Shown: positions 1-8,533, counted from the stretch's first letter. The stretch: DNA of 64,000 nt from Palsa-504 sp963739135 (GCA_963739135.1 CAVTZG010000026.1:310001-374000), one strand, 5' to 3'. Notes: generated from the letters alone by a model not told the origin. Numbers and translations: made by a program.

Positions 1-660
1 ACCATGAACCTGGCCGGCTTCGACCCGGCCGCGCCCGGCCCGGCGCCGGGGGAGCGGAACATCGTGGACCGCTGGCTGCTCTCGCACCTGGCCAACGCGG
101 TCGAACAGACCGCGGCGGCGTTCGAGGCTCACGACTACATGCAGGCCCACCAGGCGGCGTCCCGGATGTTCTGGTCGATCTACTGCGACCGGTATATCGA
201 GATGATCAAGGACCGGACGCAGGAGGCCAGCGCGCGGTGGACGCTGTGGGAGTCCTACCGGGTGCTGCTCGGGCTGTTCGCCCCGTTCGCGCCGTTCCTG
301 ACCGAGCACATGTACCAGCGGTTCTACCGTGACCGCGAGGACGCGGTCTCGCTGCACCTGACCCCCTGGCCGGCCGCCGACCCGCGCTGGGCCGACCCGC
401 GCTGGGCCGGCGACCGGAGCGCGGTTGACCAGCTGGCGGTGATCCTGGACGCGACCCGGGTGCTGCGCAGCGGGCTGCATCTGGGCAACTCGGCCCGGCT
501 GAGCATGCTGACCGTGCAGGCGCACGACCAGGCGGCCGAGGCGCTGCTCGACCAGATCGCCGAACCGCTCCGGGTGGCGGCCCGGGCCGAGGCCCTGGTC
601 CGCGGCCCGGCCGCGCATCCCAGCGGGGTGGACGGGATCACGGTCGGCATCAATCCGTAA
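1..660 (+). CDS. valS: Class Ia aminoacyl-tRNA synthetase C-terminal part, probably valyl-tRNA synthetase (5' end outside window)
   Basis: The reading frame is open from the first base, so this is the 3' part of a longer gene. It encodes the helical anticodon-binding domain of a class Ia synthetase: a DRWLLSHL helix near residue 20, then FWSIYCDRYIEMIKDR near residues 57-72 and LLGLFAPFAPFLTEHMYQ near 88-105. The 'FCD-Y-E--K-R' and 'APF-PF-TE' signatures are those of ValRS and its close relatives (family knowledge); IleRS is the main alternative. The HIGH and KMSKS motifs would lie upstream. A 15-bp in-phase duplication (ADPRW-ADPRW) lies near 380-410. No downstream partner is cotranscribed. 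Confidence 0.72.
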   Translation, partial: TMNLAGFDPAAPGPAPGERNIVDRWLLSHLANAVEQTAAAFEAHDYMQAHQAASRMFWSIYCDRYIEMIKDRTQEASARWTLWESYRVLLGLFAPFAPFLTEHMYQRFYRDREDAVSLHLTPWPAADPRWADPRWAGDRSAVDQLAVILDATRVLRSGLHLGNSARLSMLTVQAHDQAAEALLDQIAEPLRVAARAEALVRGPAAHPSGVDGITVGINP

Positions 661-758
661 CCGGACGGCCTGACCGGGCGCGTCGCGTAACGCCGGCCCG
701 CGGCGGCCCGGACAGCGGCGGCCAGGCGGGCCCGCGGCCGGCCGGCCGGACGCTGCGC

Positions 759-764
759 GACAAT
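759..764 (+). promoter_or_regulatory. -10 box (GACAAT) of a leaderless promoter
   Basis: GACAAT ends 7 nt before the GTG at 772, with no ribosome binding site between. This spacing fits a leaderless transcript and survives in front of a gene that is now truncated. Confidence 0.4.
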
Positions 765-771
765 ATCCGGT

Positions 772-1170
772 GTGCGAACGATTGCGCTCGAAGAGCACTT
801 CTGGACCGCCGCGCTCGCCGCGCCGCCGGGCACCGGCCCGCTGGCCGCCTGGGGCCCGGAGGTCGCCGGCCGGCTGCGCGACCTCGGCTCCGGGCGGCTG
901 GCCGGGATGGACGCCGCCGGGATCGACCTGCAGGTCATCTCGCATGTGGCGCCGGCCGCGCAGGGGCTGGCCGGCGCCGAGGGTCTGGCCCGCGCCCGCG
1001 AGGCCAACGGCGAGCTGGCCGCCGCGGTCCGCGCGCACCCGGACCGGTTCGCGGGCTTCGCCACGTTGCCCACCGCCGACCCGCAGGCCGCGGCCGACGA
1101 GCTCGAGCGGGCCACCGCCGAACTCGGCTTCGTGGGCGCCCTGGGCCTCCGCCGCGACGCCCGGGCGTGA
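772..1170 (+). pseudogene. Truncated amidohydrolase (ACMSD-like, amidohydrolase-2 family), N-terminal third only
   Basis: The frame opens with VRTIALEEHFW, the typical beginning of amidohydrolase-2/ACMSD-type metal-dependent decarboxylases, and continues through MDAAGIDLQVISH and HPDRFAGFATLPTADPQAAADEL, all family hallmarks. After ELGFVGAL the family normally reads INGH; here the protein turns into GLRRDARA and stops at about 132 aa, while relatives are over 300 aa. The metal-binding histidines of the barrel and the C-terminal aspartate are lost, so it should be inactive. The break lies directly before the sufR promoter, so the deletion probably juxtaposed the two loci. Confidence 0.7.
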
Positions 1171-1188
1171 TTTACGTCACGTCGGCGT

Positions 1189-1204
1189 TGCAAAAAAGTT
1201 TGCA
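1189..1204. promoter_or_regulatory. Inverted repeat TGCAAA-N4-TTTGCA, candidate SufR operator
   Basis: A perfect 6-bp inverted repeat with a 4-bp spacer lies 32 bp before the sufR start and overlaps the probable -35 box (TTGCAC, 1200-1205). SufR proteins are Fe-S-sensing repressors of their own operon, so an operator here would block polymerase. The assignment is positional inference; I do not claim a match to a published SufR site. Confidence 0.5.
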
Positions 1205-1229
1205 CTGGCCGGCCTATTTACGGCACAAT
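1200..1229 (+). promoter_or_regulatory. suf operon promoter (TTGCAC - 18 bp - CACAAT)
   Basis: A -35-like TTGCAC and a -10-like CACAAT are separated by 18 bp. The -10 box ends 6 nt before the GTG at 1236, and no Shine-Dalgarno sequence precedes that codon, so sufR is probably translated from a leaderless mRNA. The rest of the operon follows with gaps of at most about 30 nt. Confidence 0.5.
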
Positions 1230-1235
1230 GATGTT

Positions 1236-2006
1236 GTGAAAAACGTCCGGCCGCTCGAGGGTCCCACCCGGGGCCAGGTCGCGCGGCTGATCCTGGAGCT
1301 CGGGCCGTCGACCGCCGCCACGCTGGGCGGACGGCTCGGGCTCACTCCTGCGGCCATCCGGCGTCATCTGGACAACCTTCTCGCCGAGGGCCTCATCGAG
1401 ACCAGGATGGCCCGGACGTACGGCAACCGGGGACGGGGCCGACCGGCCAAGGTCTTCGTGATCACCGACGCCGGGCGCAGCGCGTTCGAGCACGCCTACG
1501 ACGACCTGGCCACCGGAGCGCTGCGGTTCCTGGCCGAACGAGCCGGTCCCGACGCCATCGCCGAGTTCGCCCGCAGCCAGGTCTCCGACCTGGAGCGGCG
1601 GTACGCGCCGGTGGTGGCCCGGGGCGAGCTGGCCACCCGGGTCCAGGCCCTGGCCGAGGCGCTGTCCGCCGACGGCTACGCCGCCTCCGCGGGCCCGGGG
1701 CCCACCATCGGGGCGGCAGGCCCGTCCGGCGAGCAGCTCTGCCAGCATCACTGCCCGGTCGCGCACGTGGCGGCCGAGTTCCCGCAGCTGTGCGAGGCGG
1801 AGACCGAGGCGTTCGGCAGGCTGCTCGGCACCCCGGTGCAGCGCCTCGCTACGATCGCGCACGGCGACGGGATCTGCACCACGCACGTCACTAGCGTCGC
1901 AAGCGTCACCGGTGCCGGGAAGGCTGGCCCGGCGCAGGATGTTGAACAGCAGGTAGCTATCAAAATCACCCAGCGACATGAAACACGGAGTCCGGAGGGC
2001 TCTTAA
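1236..2006 (+). CDS. sufR: SufR-type Fe-S-sensing transcriptional regulator of the suf operon
   Basis: 256 aa. The N-terminal winged helix-turn-helix spans about residues 8-75 (TRGQVARLILELG, LGLTPAAIRRHLDNLLAEGLIE, then a wing GRGRPAKVFVITDAGR). The C-terminal half carries the cysteine cluster CQHHC...LC...GIC, spaced C-X3-C-X12-C-X27-C, which in this family ligates the sensing Fe-S cluster. The GTG at 1236 was chosen over the upstream ATG at 1167 because the HTH begins just after it and a promoter -10 box ends 6 nt before. It lies directly before sufB and is expected to repress the operon when cluster supply is sufficient. Confidence 0.88.
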   Translation: MKNVRPLEGPTRGQVARLILELGPSTAATLGGRLGLTPAAIRRHLDNLLAEGLIETRMARTYGNRGRGRPAKVFVITDAGRSAFEHAYDDLATGALRFLAERAGPDAIAEFARSQVSDLERRYAPVVARGELATRVQALAEALSADGYAASAGPGPTIGAAGPSGEQLCQHHCPVAHVAAEFPQLCEAETEAFGRLLGTPVQRLATIAHGDGICTTHVTSVASVTGAGKAGPAQDVEQQVAIKITQRHETRSPEGS

Positions 2007-2007
2007 T

Positions 2008-3420
2008 ATGACGACCACCACGCAGGAACAGCTCGAAGGGCTGGGCACGTACAGGTTCGGCTGGGCCGATTCGGACGTGGCCGGCGCGTCCGCGCGCCGT
2101 GGCCTGTCCGAAGAGGTGGTCCGCGACATCTCGGCCCGCAAGAACGAGCCGGAGTGGATGCTCGACCTGCGGCTGAAGGGCCTGAAGTACTACGGCCGCA
2201 AGCCGCTGCCCACCTGGGGCGCCGACCTGTCGGAGATTGACTTCGACAACATCAAGTATTTCGTCCGCTCCACCGAGAAGCAGGCGGCCAGCTGGGACGA
2301 GCTGCCCGCCGACATCAAGAACACCTACGACCGGCTCGGCATCCCCGAGGCGGAAAAGCAGCGGCTTATCGCGGGCGTCGCCGCGCAGTACGAGTCCGAG
2401 GTCGTCTATCACAAGATCCGGGAAGACCTGGAGGAAAAGGGCGTCATTTTCCTCGACACCGACACGGCGCTCAAGGAGCACCCGGATCTGTTCCGGGAAT
2501 ACTTCGGCACGGTAATCCCGCCGGGCGACAACAAGTTCGCCGCGCTGAACACGGCGGTGTGGTCCGGCGGCTCGTTCATCTACGTGCCTAAGAACGTAAA
2601 GGTGGAAATCCCGCTGCAGGCCTATTTCCGTATCAACACCGAGAACATGGGCCAGTTCGAGCGGACCCTGATCATCGTCGACGAAGGTGCCTACGTCCAT
2701 TACGTGGAGGGCTGCACCGCGCCCATTTACAAGTCCGACTCGCTGCATTCCGCGGTGGTCGAGATCATCGTGAAGAAGGACGCGCGCTGCCGGTACACCA
2801 CGATCCAGAACTGGTCGAACAACGTCTACAACCTGGTCACCAAGCGGGCCGTGGCCGAGCAGGGCGCGACCATGGAGTGGGTCGACGGCAACATCGGCTC
2901 CAAGGTGACGATGAAGTACCCGGCGGTCTACCTGATGGGCGAGCACGCCAGGGGCGAGACGCTCTCGGTCGCGTTCGCGGGCGCCGGCCAGCACCAGGAC
3001 GCCGGGGCCAAGATGGTGCACTGCGCGCCGCACACCTCCTCGACCATCGTGTCCAAGTCGGTAGCCCGGGCCGGCGGCCGGACCTCCTACCGCGGCCTGG
3101 TCAACGTGCAGGAGGGCGCCGAGCACTCCAGGTCCAACGTCAGGTGCGACGCGCTGCTGGTGGACACGGTAAGCCGCAGCGACACCTACCCGTACGTGGA
3201 CGTCCGCGAGGATGACGTGGAGATGGCCCACGAGGCCACCGTCTCCAAGATCTCCGAAGATCAGCTGTTCTACCTGATGAGCCGGGGCATGACCGAGGAC
3301 GAGGCTATGGCCACCATCGTCCGCGGGTTCGTCGAGCCGATCGCCCGCGAGCTGCCGATGGAGTACGCGCTCGAACTGAACCGGCTGATCGAGCTGCAGA
3401 TGGAGGGGGCGGTCGGCTGA
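2008..3420 (+). CDS. sufB: Fe-S cluster assembly scaffold protein SufB
   Basis: 470 aa, full family length. SufB is the scaffold subunit of the cytosolic SufBC2D complex on which the cluster is built. Family hallmarks are present: EPEWMLDLRLKGL near residue 40, YFGTVIPPGDNKFAALNTAVWSGG (as separated blocks) around 165-195, the SufB box VHYVEGCTAP near 235 with its conserved Cys, and EHEATVSKISEDQLFYL-type residues near the C-terminus (HEATVSKISEDQLFYLMSRG). ATG 2008 is chosen because GGAGG sits at 1994-1998; an in-frame ATG at 1978 would overlap sufR. The stop overlaps the sufD start (TGATG), implying translational coupling. Confidence 0.95.
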   Translation: MTTTTQEQLEGLGTYRFGWADSDVAGASARRGLSEEVVRDISARKNEPEWMLDLRLKGLKYYGRKPLPTWGADLSEIDFDNIKYFVRSTEKQAASWDELPADIKNTYDRLGIPEAEKQRLIAGVAAQYESEVVYHKIREDLEEKGVIFLDTDTALKEHPDLFREYFGTVIPPGDNKFAALNTAVWSGGSFIYVPKNVKVEIPLQAYFRINTENMGQFERTLIIVDEGAYVHYVEGCTAPIYKSDSLHSAVVEIIVKKDARCRYTTIQNWSNNVYNLVTKRAVAEQGATMEWVDGNIGSKVTMKYPAVYLMGEHARGETLSVAFAGAGQHQDAGAKMVHCAPHTSSTIVSKSVARAGGRTSYRGLVNVQEGAEHSRSNVRCDALLVDTVSRSDTYPYVDVREDDVEMAHEATVSKISEDQLFYLMSRGMTEDEAMATIVRGFVEPIARELPMEYALELNRLIELQMEGAVG

Positions 3421-4580
3421 TGTCGGCTGGACTGCAGGGGGCGATCGAATCGGCCCCCGTCACCAGGCTGCACGAGCGCAGGTCCTACGACCCGGCGGAC
3501 TTCGGCGTGCCCACCGGCCGGGAGGAGGAATGGCGGTTCACCCCGCTGCGCCGCCTCCGCGGCCTGCACGCCGAGCCCGGTCCGGCTCCGTCCGTTCCGG
3601 CCGCCGTGGAAGTGGAGGTGGACCCGGCCGCGGAGGTGAAGGTCTTTTCTGCCGAACGGTCCGTGGCTCAAGCCGGCCGCACCTTCATCCCGGCCGACCG
3701 GGTGAGCGCGCAGGCCTACGCGCGGTCCGACGAGGCCACCGTGATCACCGTGCCCGCCGAAGCCGACGCATCCCGCCCCACCGTGGTCACCATGACCGGC
3801 CGGGGCCCGGCGGAGGGTGTCGGCTACGGTCACCTGCTGGTGCAGGCCGAGCCGTTCTCCCGGGCCGTAGTGGTGCTCGACTACCGCGGCAGCGCCACCT
3901 ACGCCGACAACGTCGAGCTGGTGGTGGGGGACGGCGCCTCGCTGTCGGTGGTCAGCGTGGCGGACTGGGCCGACGACGCCGTGCACGCCTCGCACCACTA
4001 CGCCACCCTGGGCCGCGACGCCCGGCTGCGGCACGCCGCGGTCACGCTGGGCGGGTCGGTGGTCCGGCTGGGCACCGAAGTGCGCTACGACGGCCCCGGC
4101 GGCGACGCCGAGCTGACCGGGCTGTACTTCGCCGACGCGGGTCAGCACCTGGAACACCGGCTGTTCGTCGACCATGATGTGCCTCGCTGCCGCAGCCGCG
4201 TCACCTACAAGGGCGCCTTGCAGGGCACCGACGCGCACGCGGTCTGGATCGGCGACGTGCTGATCAGGCCGGAGGCCACCGGCACGGACACCTACGAGTA
4301 CAACAGGAACCTGGTGCTGACCGACGGCACGCGGGTGGATTCGGTGCCGAACCTGGAGATCCTCACCGGCGAGATCGTCGGGGCCGGCCACGCCAGCGCC
4401 AGCGGCCGGCTCGAGGACCACCACCTGTTCTACCTGATGGCCAGGGGCATCCCGTTCGAGGAGGCCCGCAAGCTGGTCATCCGCGGGTTCTTCGGCCAGC
4501 TGATCGACACCATCGAGGTGCCGGAGCTGCGCGAGCGGGTCGCCGGGGCCGTGGAGGCGGAGCTGGAGAAGTCGCTATGA
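3420..4580 (+). CDS. sufD: Fe-S cluster assembly protein SufD
   Basis: 386 aa. SufD pairs with SufB and is required for iron entry and scaffold assembly. The N-terminus has the REEEWRFTPLRRL element, the middle is beta-helix-like, and the C-terminal third carries DAHAVWIGDVLI, TDTYEYNRNLVLTDG, SVPNLEILTGEIVGAGHAS and the conserved HxxS region, then LFYLMARGIPFEEARKLVIRGFF, shared with SufB. The start overlaps the sufB stop and its own stop overlaps the ATG of the Rieske gene. No irregularity is visible. Confidence 0.93.
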   Translation: MSAGLQGAIESAPVTRLHERRSYDPADFGVPTGREEEWRFTPLRRLRGLHAEPGPAPSVPAAVEVEVDPAAEVKVFSAERSVAQAGRTFIPADRVSAQAYARSDEATVITVPAEADASRPTVVTMTGRGPAEGVGYGHLLVQAEPFSRAVVVLDYRGSATYADNVELVVGDGASLSVVSVADWADDAVHASHHYATLGRDARLRHAAVTLGGSVVRLGTEVRYDGPGGDAELTGLYFADAGQHLEHRLFVDHDVPRCRSRVTYKGALQGTDAHAVWIGDVLIRPEATGTDTYEYNRNLVLTDGTRVDSVPNLEILTGEIVGAGHASASGRLEDHHLFYLMARGIPFEEARKLVIRGFFGQLIDTIEVPELRERVAGAVEAELEKSL

Positions 4581-4906
4581 CCGAGACCCCCGTTTACACG
4601 CGGGCCTGCGCTCTGTCGGAGCTTCCGGTGGAGGGCGTGATCGGCGTCGAGGTGGCGGGCGAGCCCGTGGCCGTGGCGCGCGCCCGCGGCGAGGTGTTCG
4701 CGCTGCGCGACGTGTGCTCGCACGCCGAGGTGCCGCTGTCCGAGGGCGAGATCTACGACCACACGGTGGAGTGCTGGCTGCACGGGTCGTGCTTCGACCT
4801 GCGCACCGGCCAGCCCACCGGGCCGCCGGCCACCGAGCCCGTTCCCGTCTATCCCGTCAAGATCGAAGGCGACGACGTCTACGTCGCCGTAGCTAAGGAG
4901 TCATAG
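4577..4906 (+). CDS. Rieske [2Fe-2S] ferredoxin of the suf operon
   Basis: 109 aa, one Rieske domain. The ligands are visible as C-S-H near residue 48 and C-W-L-H near residue 68 (CxH-X16-CxxH), followed by GSCFDLRTGQPTGPPA, typical of small non-haem-oxygenase-type ferredoxins. Such a gene is standard between sufD and sufC in actinobacteria; it may supply electrons for cluster assembly or be a client, which is not settled. ATG overlaps the sufD stop (ATGA), and its TAG overlaps the GTG start of sufC. Confidence 0.92.
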   Translation: MTETPVYTRACALSELPVEGVIGVEVAGEPVAVARARGEVFALRDVCSHAEVPLSEGEIYDHTVECWLHGSCFDLRTGQPTGPPATEPVPVYPVKIEGDDVYVAVAKES

Positions 4907-5667
4907 TGGCCACGCTCGAGATCCGCGACCTGCACGTCAGCGTGGAAGAGAGCCCCGGGGTGCACCGGGAGATCCTGCGCGGCGTGGACCTGACCGTCGC
5001 CGAGGGCGAGACGCACGCGATCATGGGCCCGAACGGGTCCGGCAAGTCCACCCTGGCCTACGCGATCGCCGGCCATCCCAAGTACCTGGTCACCAAGGGC
5101 AGTGTCACGCTGGACGGCGAGGACGTGCTGGCCATGACCGTGGACTCCCGGGCCCGGGCCGGGCTGTTCCTGGCCATGCAGTACCCGGTCGAGGTGCCCG
5201 GCGTGTCGGTGTCGAACTTCCTGCGCACCGCGGTCACCGCGGTCCGCGGCGAGGCGCCGAAGCTGCGTGACTTCGTCAAGGAACTGCGCGGTGCCATGTC
5301 CGCGCTGGCCATCGACCCGGCCTTCGCCGAGCGCAACCTCAACGAGGGCTTCTCCGGCGGGGAGAAGAAGCGGCACGAGATCCTCCAGCTCGAGCTGCTC
5401 AACCCGAAGATCGCCGTCCTGGACGAGACCGACTCGGGCCTGGACATCGACGCACTCAAGGTCGTGTCCGAGGGCGTCAACAGATTCCGCGGCCAGCCCG
5501 GCCACGGGGTGCTGCTGATCACGCACTACACCCGGATCCTGCGCTACGTGAAGCCGGACTACGTGCACGTGTTCGTGGCCGGGCGGATCGTCGAGGAAGG
5601 CGGACCGGAGCTGGCCGAGACGCTGGAGAACGAGGGCTACGAGAAGTTCCTCGGGGTACCGGCGTGA
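4906..5667 (+). CDS. sufC: Fe-S cluster assembly ATPase SufC
   Basis: 253 aa cytosolic ABC-type ATPase that drives conformational change of SufBD. Walker A GPNGSGKST lies near residue 40, the signature FSGGEKKR near 150, and Walker B plus catalytic Glu IAVLDETDSGLDID near 170-183. The extended signature is diagnostic for SufC rather than for transporter ATPases. GTG 4906 overlaps the preceding TAG, and its own TGA overlaps the GTG of sufS, so the genes are tightly coupled. Confidence 0.96.
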   Translation: MATLEIRDLHVSVEESPGVHREILRGVDLTVAEGETHAIMGPNGSGKSTLAYAIAGHPKYLVTKGSVTLDGEDVLAMTVDSRARAGLFLAMQYPVEVPGVSVSNFLRTAVTAVRGEAPKLRDFVKELRGAMSALAIDPAFAERNLNEGFSGGEKKRHEILQLELLNPKIAVLDETDSGLDIDALKVVSEGVNRFRGQPGHGVLLITHYTRILRYVKPDYVHVFVAGRIVEEGGPELAETLENEGYEKFLGVPA

Positions 5668-6905
5668 GCGAGTTCCCCGCTCACCTCGACATCGAGGCGA
5701 TCCGGGCCGACTTCCCGGCCCTGGCCCGGACGGTCCGCAACGGCAACCCGCTGGTCTACCTGGACTCCGGCGCCACCTCGCAGAAGCCGGCCCAGGTCCT
5801 GGACGCCGAGCGCACGTTCTACGAGCTGCACAACGGCGCCGCCCACCGGGGCGCGCATCTGCTCAGCGAGGAGGGCACCGAGATCTACGAGGGCGCGCGG
5901 GCGAAGGTCGCCGCGTTCCTCGGCGCGGACCCGGGCGAGATCGTGTTCACCAAGAACGCGACCGAGGCGATCAACCTGGTGGCCTACGCGCTCACGTCAT
6001 CGATCGGGCCCGGCGACGAGATCCTCATCACCGAGATGGAGCACCACGCCAACCTGGTGCCGTGGCAGCAGCTCGCCCAGCGCACCGGCGCCACCTTGCG
6101 CTGGTTCAAGGTCCTGCCCGATGGCTGGCTCGACCTGGACGCGTCGCTGATCACCGAGCGGACGAAGATCCTCGCGATGACCGGGCAGTCGAACGTCACC
6201 GGCGTCATCCCCCCGGTTGCCGAGATCAGCAGGCTGGCCCACGAGGCAGGGGTGCCGGTGCTCGCCGACGGGGCGCAGCTGGTGCCGCATCATCCGGTGG
6301 ACGTGACGGCCCTGGACGTGGACTTCCTGGCCTTTTCCGGGCACAAGATGCTCGGCCCCCTCGGGCTCGGCGTGCTGTACGGCAAGCGGGACCGGCTCGA
6401 GGCGCTCCCGCCGTTCCTGGCCGGCGGGGACATGATCGAGGTCGTGCGGATGGAGGGCTCCACGTTCCGGCCGCCGCCCGCCCGGTTCGAGCCGGGCGTG
6501 CCGCCGGCCGCGGAGGCCGCGGGTCTTGCCGCCGCGATCGACTACCTGTCCGCGATCGGCATGGAGAACGTCGCCGCGCACGAGGAGTCCCTGACTGCGC
6601 ACGCCCTCGACGCGCTGCGCGAGATCAACGGCGTGCGCATCCTCGGCCCGGACACCACCAAGGACCGGGGCGGCGCGGTGGCGTTCGAGGTCGAAGGTGT
6701 CCACCCGCACGACGTCGGCCAGGTCCTCGACGAGCTCGGCATCGCGGTGCGGACCGGCCACCACTGCGCCTGGCCGCTGCACCGTGCGCTGGGCGTGCAG
6801 GCCAGCACCCGGGCCACGTTCTACGTGTATAACACCCACGCCGAAGTAGACGCCCTGGCGGACGGCATCCGCTACGCCCAGCGTTTCTTCGGCGCCCGGC
6901 AATAG
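5664..6905 (+). CDS. sufS: Cysteine desulfurase SufS
   Basis: 413 aa, PLP-dependent group II cysteine desulfurase that takes sulfur from L-cysteine as a persulfide. The PLP lysine is in AFSGHKMLGPLG near residue 228, and the catalytic cysteine in RTGHHCAWPLHRALG near residue 372. The N-terminus has YLDSGATSQKP and FTKNATEAINLVAYAL. GTG start overlaps the sufC stop. SufU encoded next is its usual sulfur acceptor in Gram-positive organisms. Confidence 0.96.
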   Translation: MSEFPAHLDIEAIRADFPALARTVRNGNPLVYLDSGATSQKPAQVLDAERTFYELHNGAAHRGAHLLSEEGTEIYEGARAKVAAFLGADPGEIVFTKNATEAINLVAYALTSSIGPGDEILITEMEHHANLVPWQQLAQRTGATLRWFKVLPDGWLDLDASLITERTKILAMTGQSNVTGVIPPVAEISRLAHEAGVPVLADGAQLVPHHPVDVTALDVDFLAFSGHKMLGPLGLGVLYGKRDRLEALPPFLAGGDMIEVVRMEGSTFRPPPARFEPGVPPAAEAAGLAAAIDYLSAIGMENVAAHEESLTAHALDALREINGVRILGPDTTKDRGGAVAFEVEGVHPHDVGQVLDELGIAVRTGHHCAWPLHRALGVQASTRATFYVYNTHAEVDALADGIRYAQRFFGARQ

Positions 6906-6937
6906 GTGACGTGCTTTACGTGTTAGGAGGTGACGTG

Positions 6938-7396
6938 ATGCAGCTCGAGTCGATGTACCAGGAGATCATCCTGGATCACTACCGCAACTCCCATCACAAG
7001 GGGCTGCGGGAGCCGTTCGACGCCGAGGTGCATCACGTCAACCCGGTGTGCGGGGATGAGGTGACCCTGCGGGTCACGCTCAAGGACGTCGGCGGCGAGC
7101 CCGTCGTGGCGGACGTGTCCTACGACACGCTCGGCTGCTCGATCAGCCAGGCCAGCGCGTCGGTGATGAGTGACCTGGTGATCGGCAAGCCGGTCAGCGA
7201 GGCGATGCGGATCAGCCAGGCGTTCCTTGAGCTCATGCAGTCGCGTGGCGAGAAGGAGCCGGACGAGGACGTGCTCGAGGACGCGGCGGCGTTCGCGGGG
7301 GTATCCAGGTACCCGGCCAGGATCAAGTGCGCGCTGCTGGGCTGGATGGCATGGAAAGACGCGACCGCGCAGGCCATGGAGGTCGGAGAACGATGA
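6938..7396 (+). CDS. sufU: SufU zinc-dependent sulfurtransferase
   Basis: 152 aa, IscU-fold protein of the SufU type that accepts persulfide sulfur from SufS and passes it to SufB. The three ligand cysteines are visible: NPVCGDEV near residue 37, DTLGCSISQAS near 62, and RIKCALLGW near 130. The insertion between the second and third cysteines distinguishes SufU from IscU. ATG 6938 was preferred because AGGAGG lies at 6925-6930; an in-frame GTG at 6935 is too close, and TTG/ATG-like upstream starts lack support. The stop overlaps the ATG of sufT. Confidence 0.94.
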   Translation: MQLESMYQEIILDHYRNSHHKGLREPFDAEVHHVNPVCGDEVTLRVTLKDVGGEPVVADVSYDTLGCSISQASASVMSDLVIGKPVSEAMRISQAFLELMQSRGEKEPDEDVLEDAAAFAGVSRYPARIKCALLGWMAWKDATAQAMEVGER

Positions 7397-7752
7397 CGGA
7401 GAACACGACACAGGACACCGAGCCGGAGGTCAGCACCGAGCTGACGCCGGAGCAGGAGGACGTGCTCGAGGCGCTGCGCGACGTGGTGGACCCGGAACTC
7501 GGGATCAACGTGGTGGATCTCGGCCTGGTCTACGGCGTCGACGTCGACGCCGAGCGGATCGCGACCATCGACATGACCCTGACCAGCGCCGCGTGCCCGC
7601 TCACCGACGTGATCGAGGACCAGGCCCGCGATGCGCTGGAAGGGATAGTGACGGACTTCCGCATCAACTGGGTGTGGATGCCGCCGTGGGGCCCGGAGAG
7701 CATCACCGAGGACGGGCGCGAGCAGCTCCGCGCCCTCGGCTTCAACATCTAG
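7393..7752 (+). CDS. sufT: SufT/MIP18-family Fe-S maturation factor
   Basis: 119 aa, DUF59 (MIP18) domain. EDVLEALRDVVDPELGINVVDLGLVY is seen as VDPELGINVVDLGL near residue 35, with TSAACPLTDVIEDQ carrying the conserved Cys near 72 and WVWMPPWGPESIT near 98. SufT proteins help late Fe-S maturation or transfer. ATG overlaps the sufU stop, so it is the last gene of the suf operon. Its stop codon lies in the first unit of a 16-bp tandem repeat. Confidence 0.92.
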   Translation: MTENTTQDTEPEVSTELTPEQEDVLEALRDVVDPELGINVVDLGLVYGVDVDAERIATIDMTLTSAACPLTDVIEDQARDALEGIVTDFRINWVWMPPWGPESITEDGREQLRALGFNI

Positions 7753-7793
7753 GTTCAGGCCTATCTAGGTTCAGGCCTATCTAGGTTCAGGCC
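7749..7793. repeat. 16-bp tandem repeat (about 2.8 copies) at the end of sufT
   Basis: The unit CTAGGTTCAGGCCTAT repeats at 7749-7764 and 7765-7780, then 13 bp of a third copy. The first copy contains the sufT stop codon, so the repeat seems to have grown from the gene end. It may act as part of a termination region; no U-rich terminator is visible. Confidence 0.8.
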
Positions 7794-7813
7794 CGGATAT
7801 AGAACGGCTCCGC

Positions 7814-8533
7814 GTGAAGAATCCTGCCGCAGGCGGGGGCCGCTGGGTGGAGGTTCCGCCCGAACGCCTGCTAACCTGGATCGATACCTACACCCGCCGT
7901 CACGGCGGCGAGGGGCCTGTTACTCACAGTGACGACGGCGCTGCGGTGACCTTCGCGGCCGCCGACGGGGCCACGGCGCAGTGCTATCCGCCTTTCCCGC
8001 CCGTGCCGGCCGGCGCCGAGGTGCCGCGCGCGGCCCAGGCGGCTCAGCAGATCGTGGCGCACGCCCAGGCCGACCGGGTGGTGGGAGTCCTGCTGGTGCG
8101 CCTGGGCGGCTACGCGGTCGGCGTCTTCGCCGGCTCGCCGCCCCGGCTGGTCAGCTCGAAGACCGGCAGCAGGCCGGTGCATGGCCGCAGCGCGGCGGGC
8201 GGCTGGTCCCAGCAGCGCTTCGCGCGGCGCCGGGAGAACCAGGCCGCGACCGCGCTGCGGGCCGCTGCCGACGCCGCGGCCGGGGTATTCGGGCCGTACG
8301 GGCCGGGCGGCCTGGACGCGGTGGTGCTCGGCGGGGACAAGCGGTCGACGGCGGGGCTGCGCGGTGACGCGCGGCTGGCGCCGTACCTGGACCTGGCCAC
8401 CGGTCGTTTCCTGACCGTCCCCGATCCGCACCCGGCCGTGCTCAGCGAAATTCCGGCCGCCTACCTGGCCGTCCGCATCCGCCTGACCGAGCCGAAACCC
8501 GATCGCGTGGCCTCCGCCGACCACGTAGACTAG
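7814..8533 (+). CDS. acVLRF1-family peptidyl-tRNA hydrolase (actinobacterial Vms1-like release factor)
   Basis: 239 aa. The central GGWSQQRFARRRENQ, near residues 133-147, matches the catalytic loop of VLRF1 domains, where the conserved Gln promotes peptidyl-tRNA cleavage, as in yeast Vms1 and eRF1. The preceding VGVLLVRLGGYAVGVFAG and SSKTGSRPVHGRS also fit the acVLRF1 family. The role would be freeing nascent chains from obstructed 50S particles in the cytosol. It starts with GTG 7814 after the 16-bp repeats, is about 60 bp from sufT, and is likely a separate unit. Function is by family assignment. Confidence 0.8.
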   Translation: MKNPAAGGGRWVEVPPERLLTWIDTYTRRHGGEGPVTHSDDGAAVTFAAADGATAQCYPPFPPVPAGAEVPRAAQAAQQIVAHAQADRVVGVLLVRLGGYAVGVFAGSPPRLVSSKTGSRPVHGRSAAGGWSQQRFARRRENQAATALRAAADAAAGVFGPYGPGGLDAVVLGGDKRSTAGLRGDARLAPYLDLATGRFLTVPDPHPAVLSEIPAAYLAVRIRLTEPKPDRVASADHVD

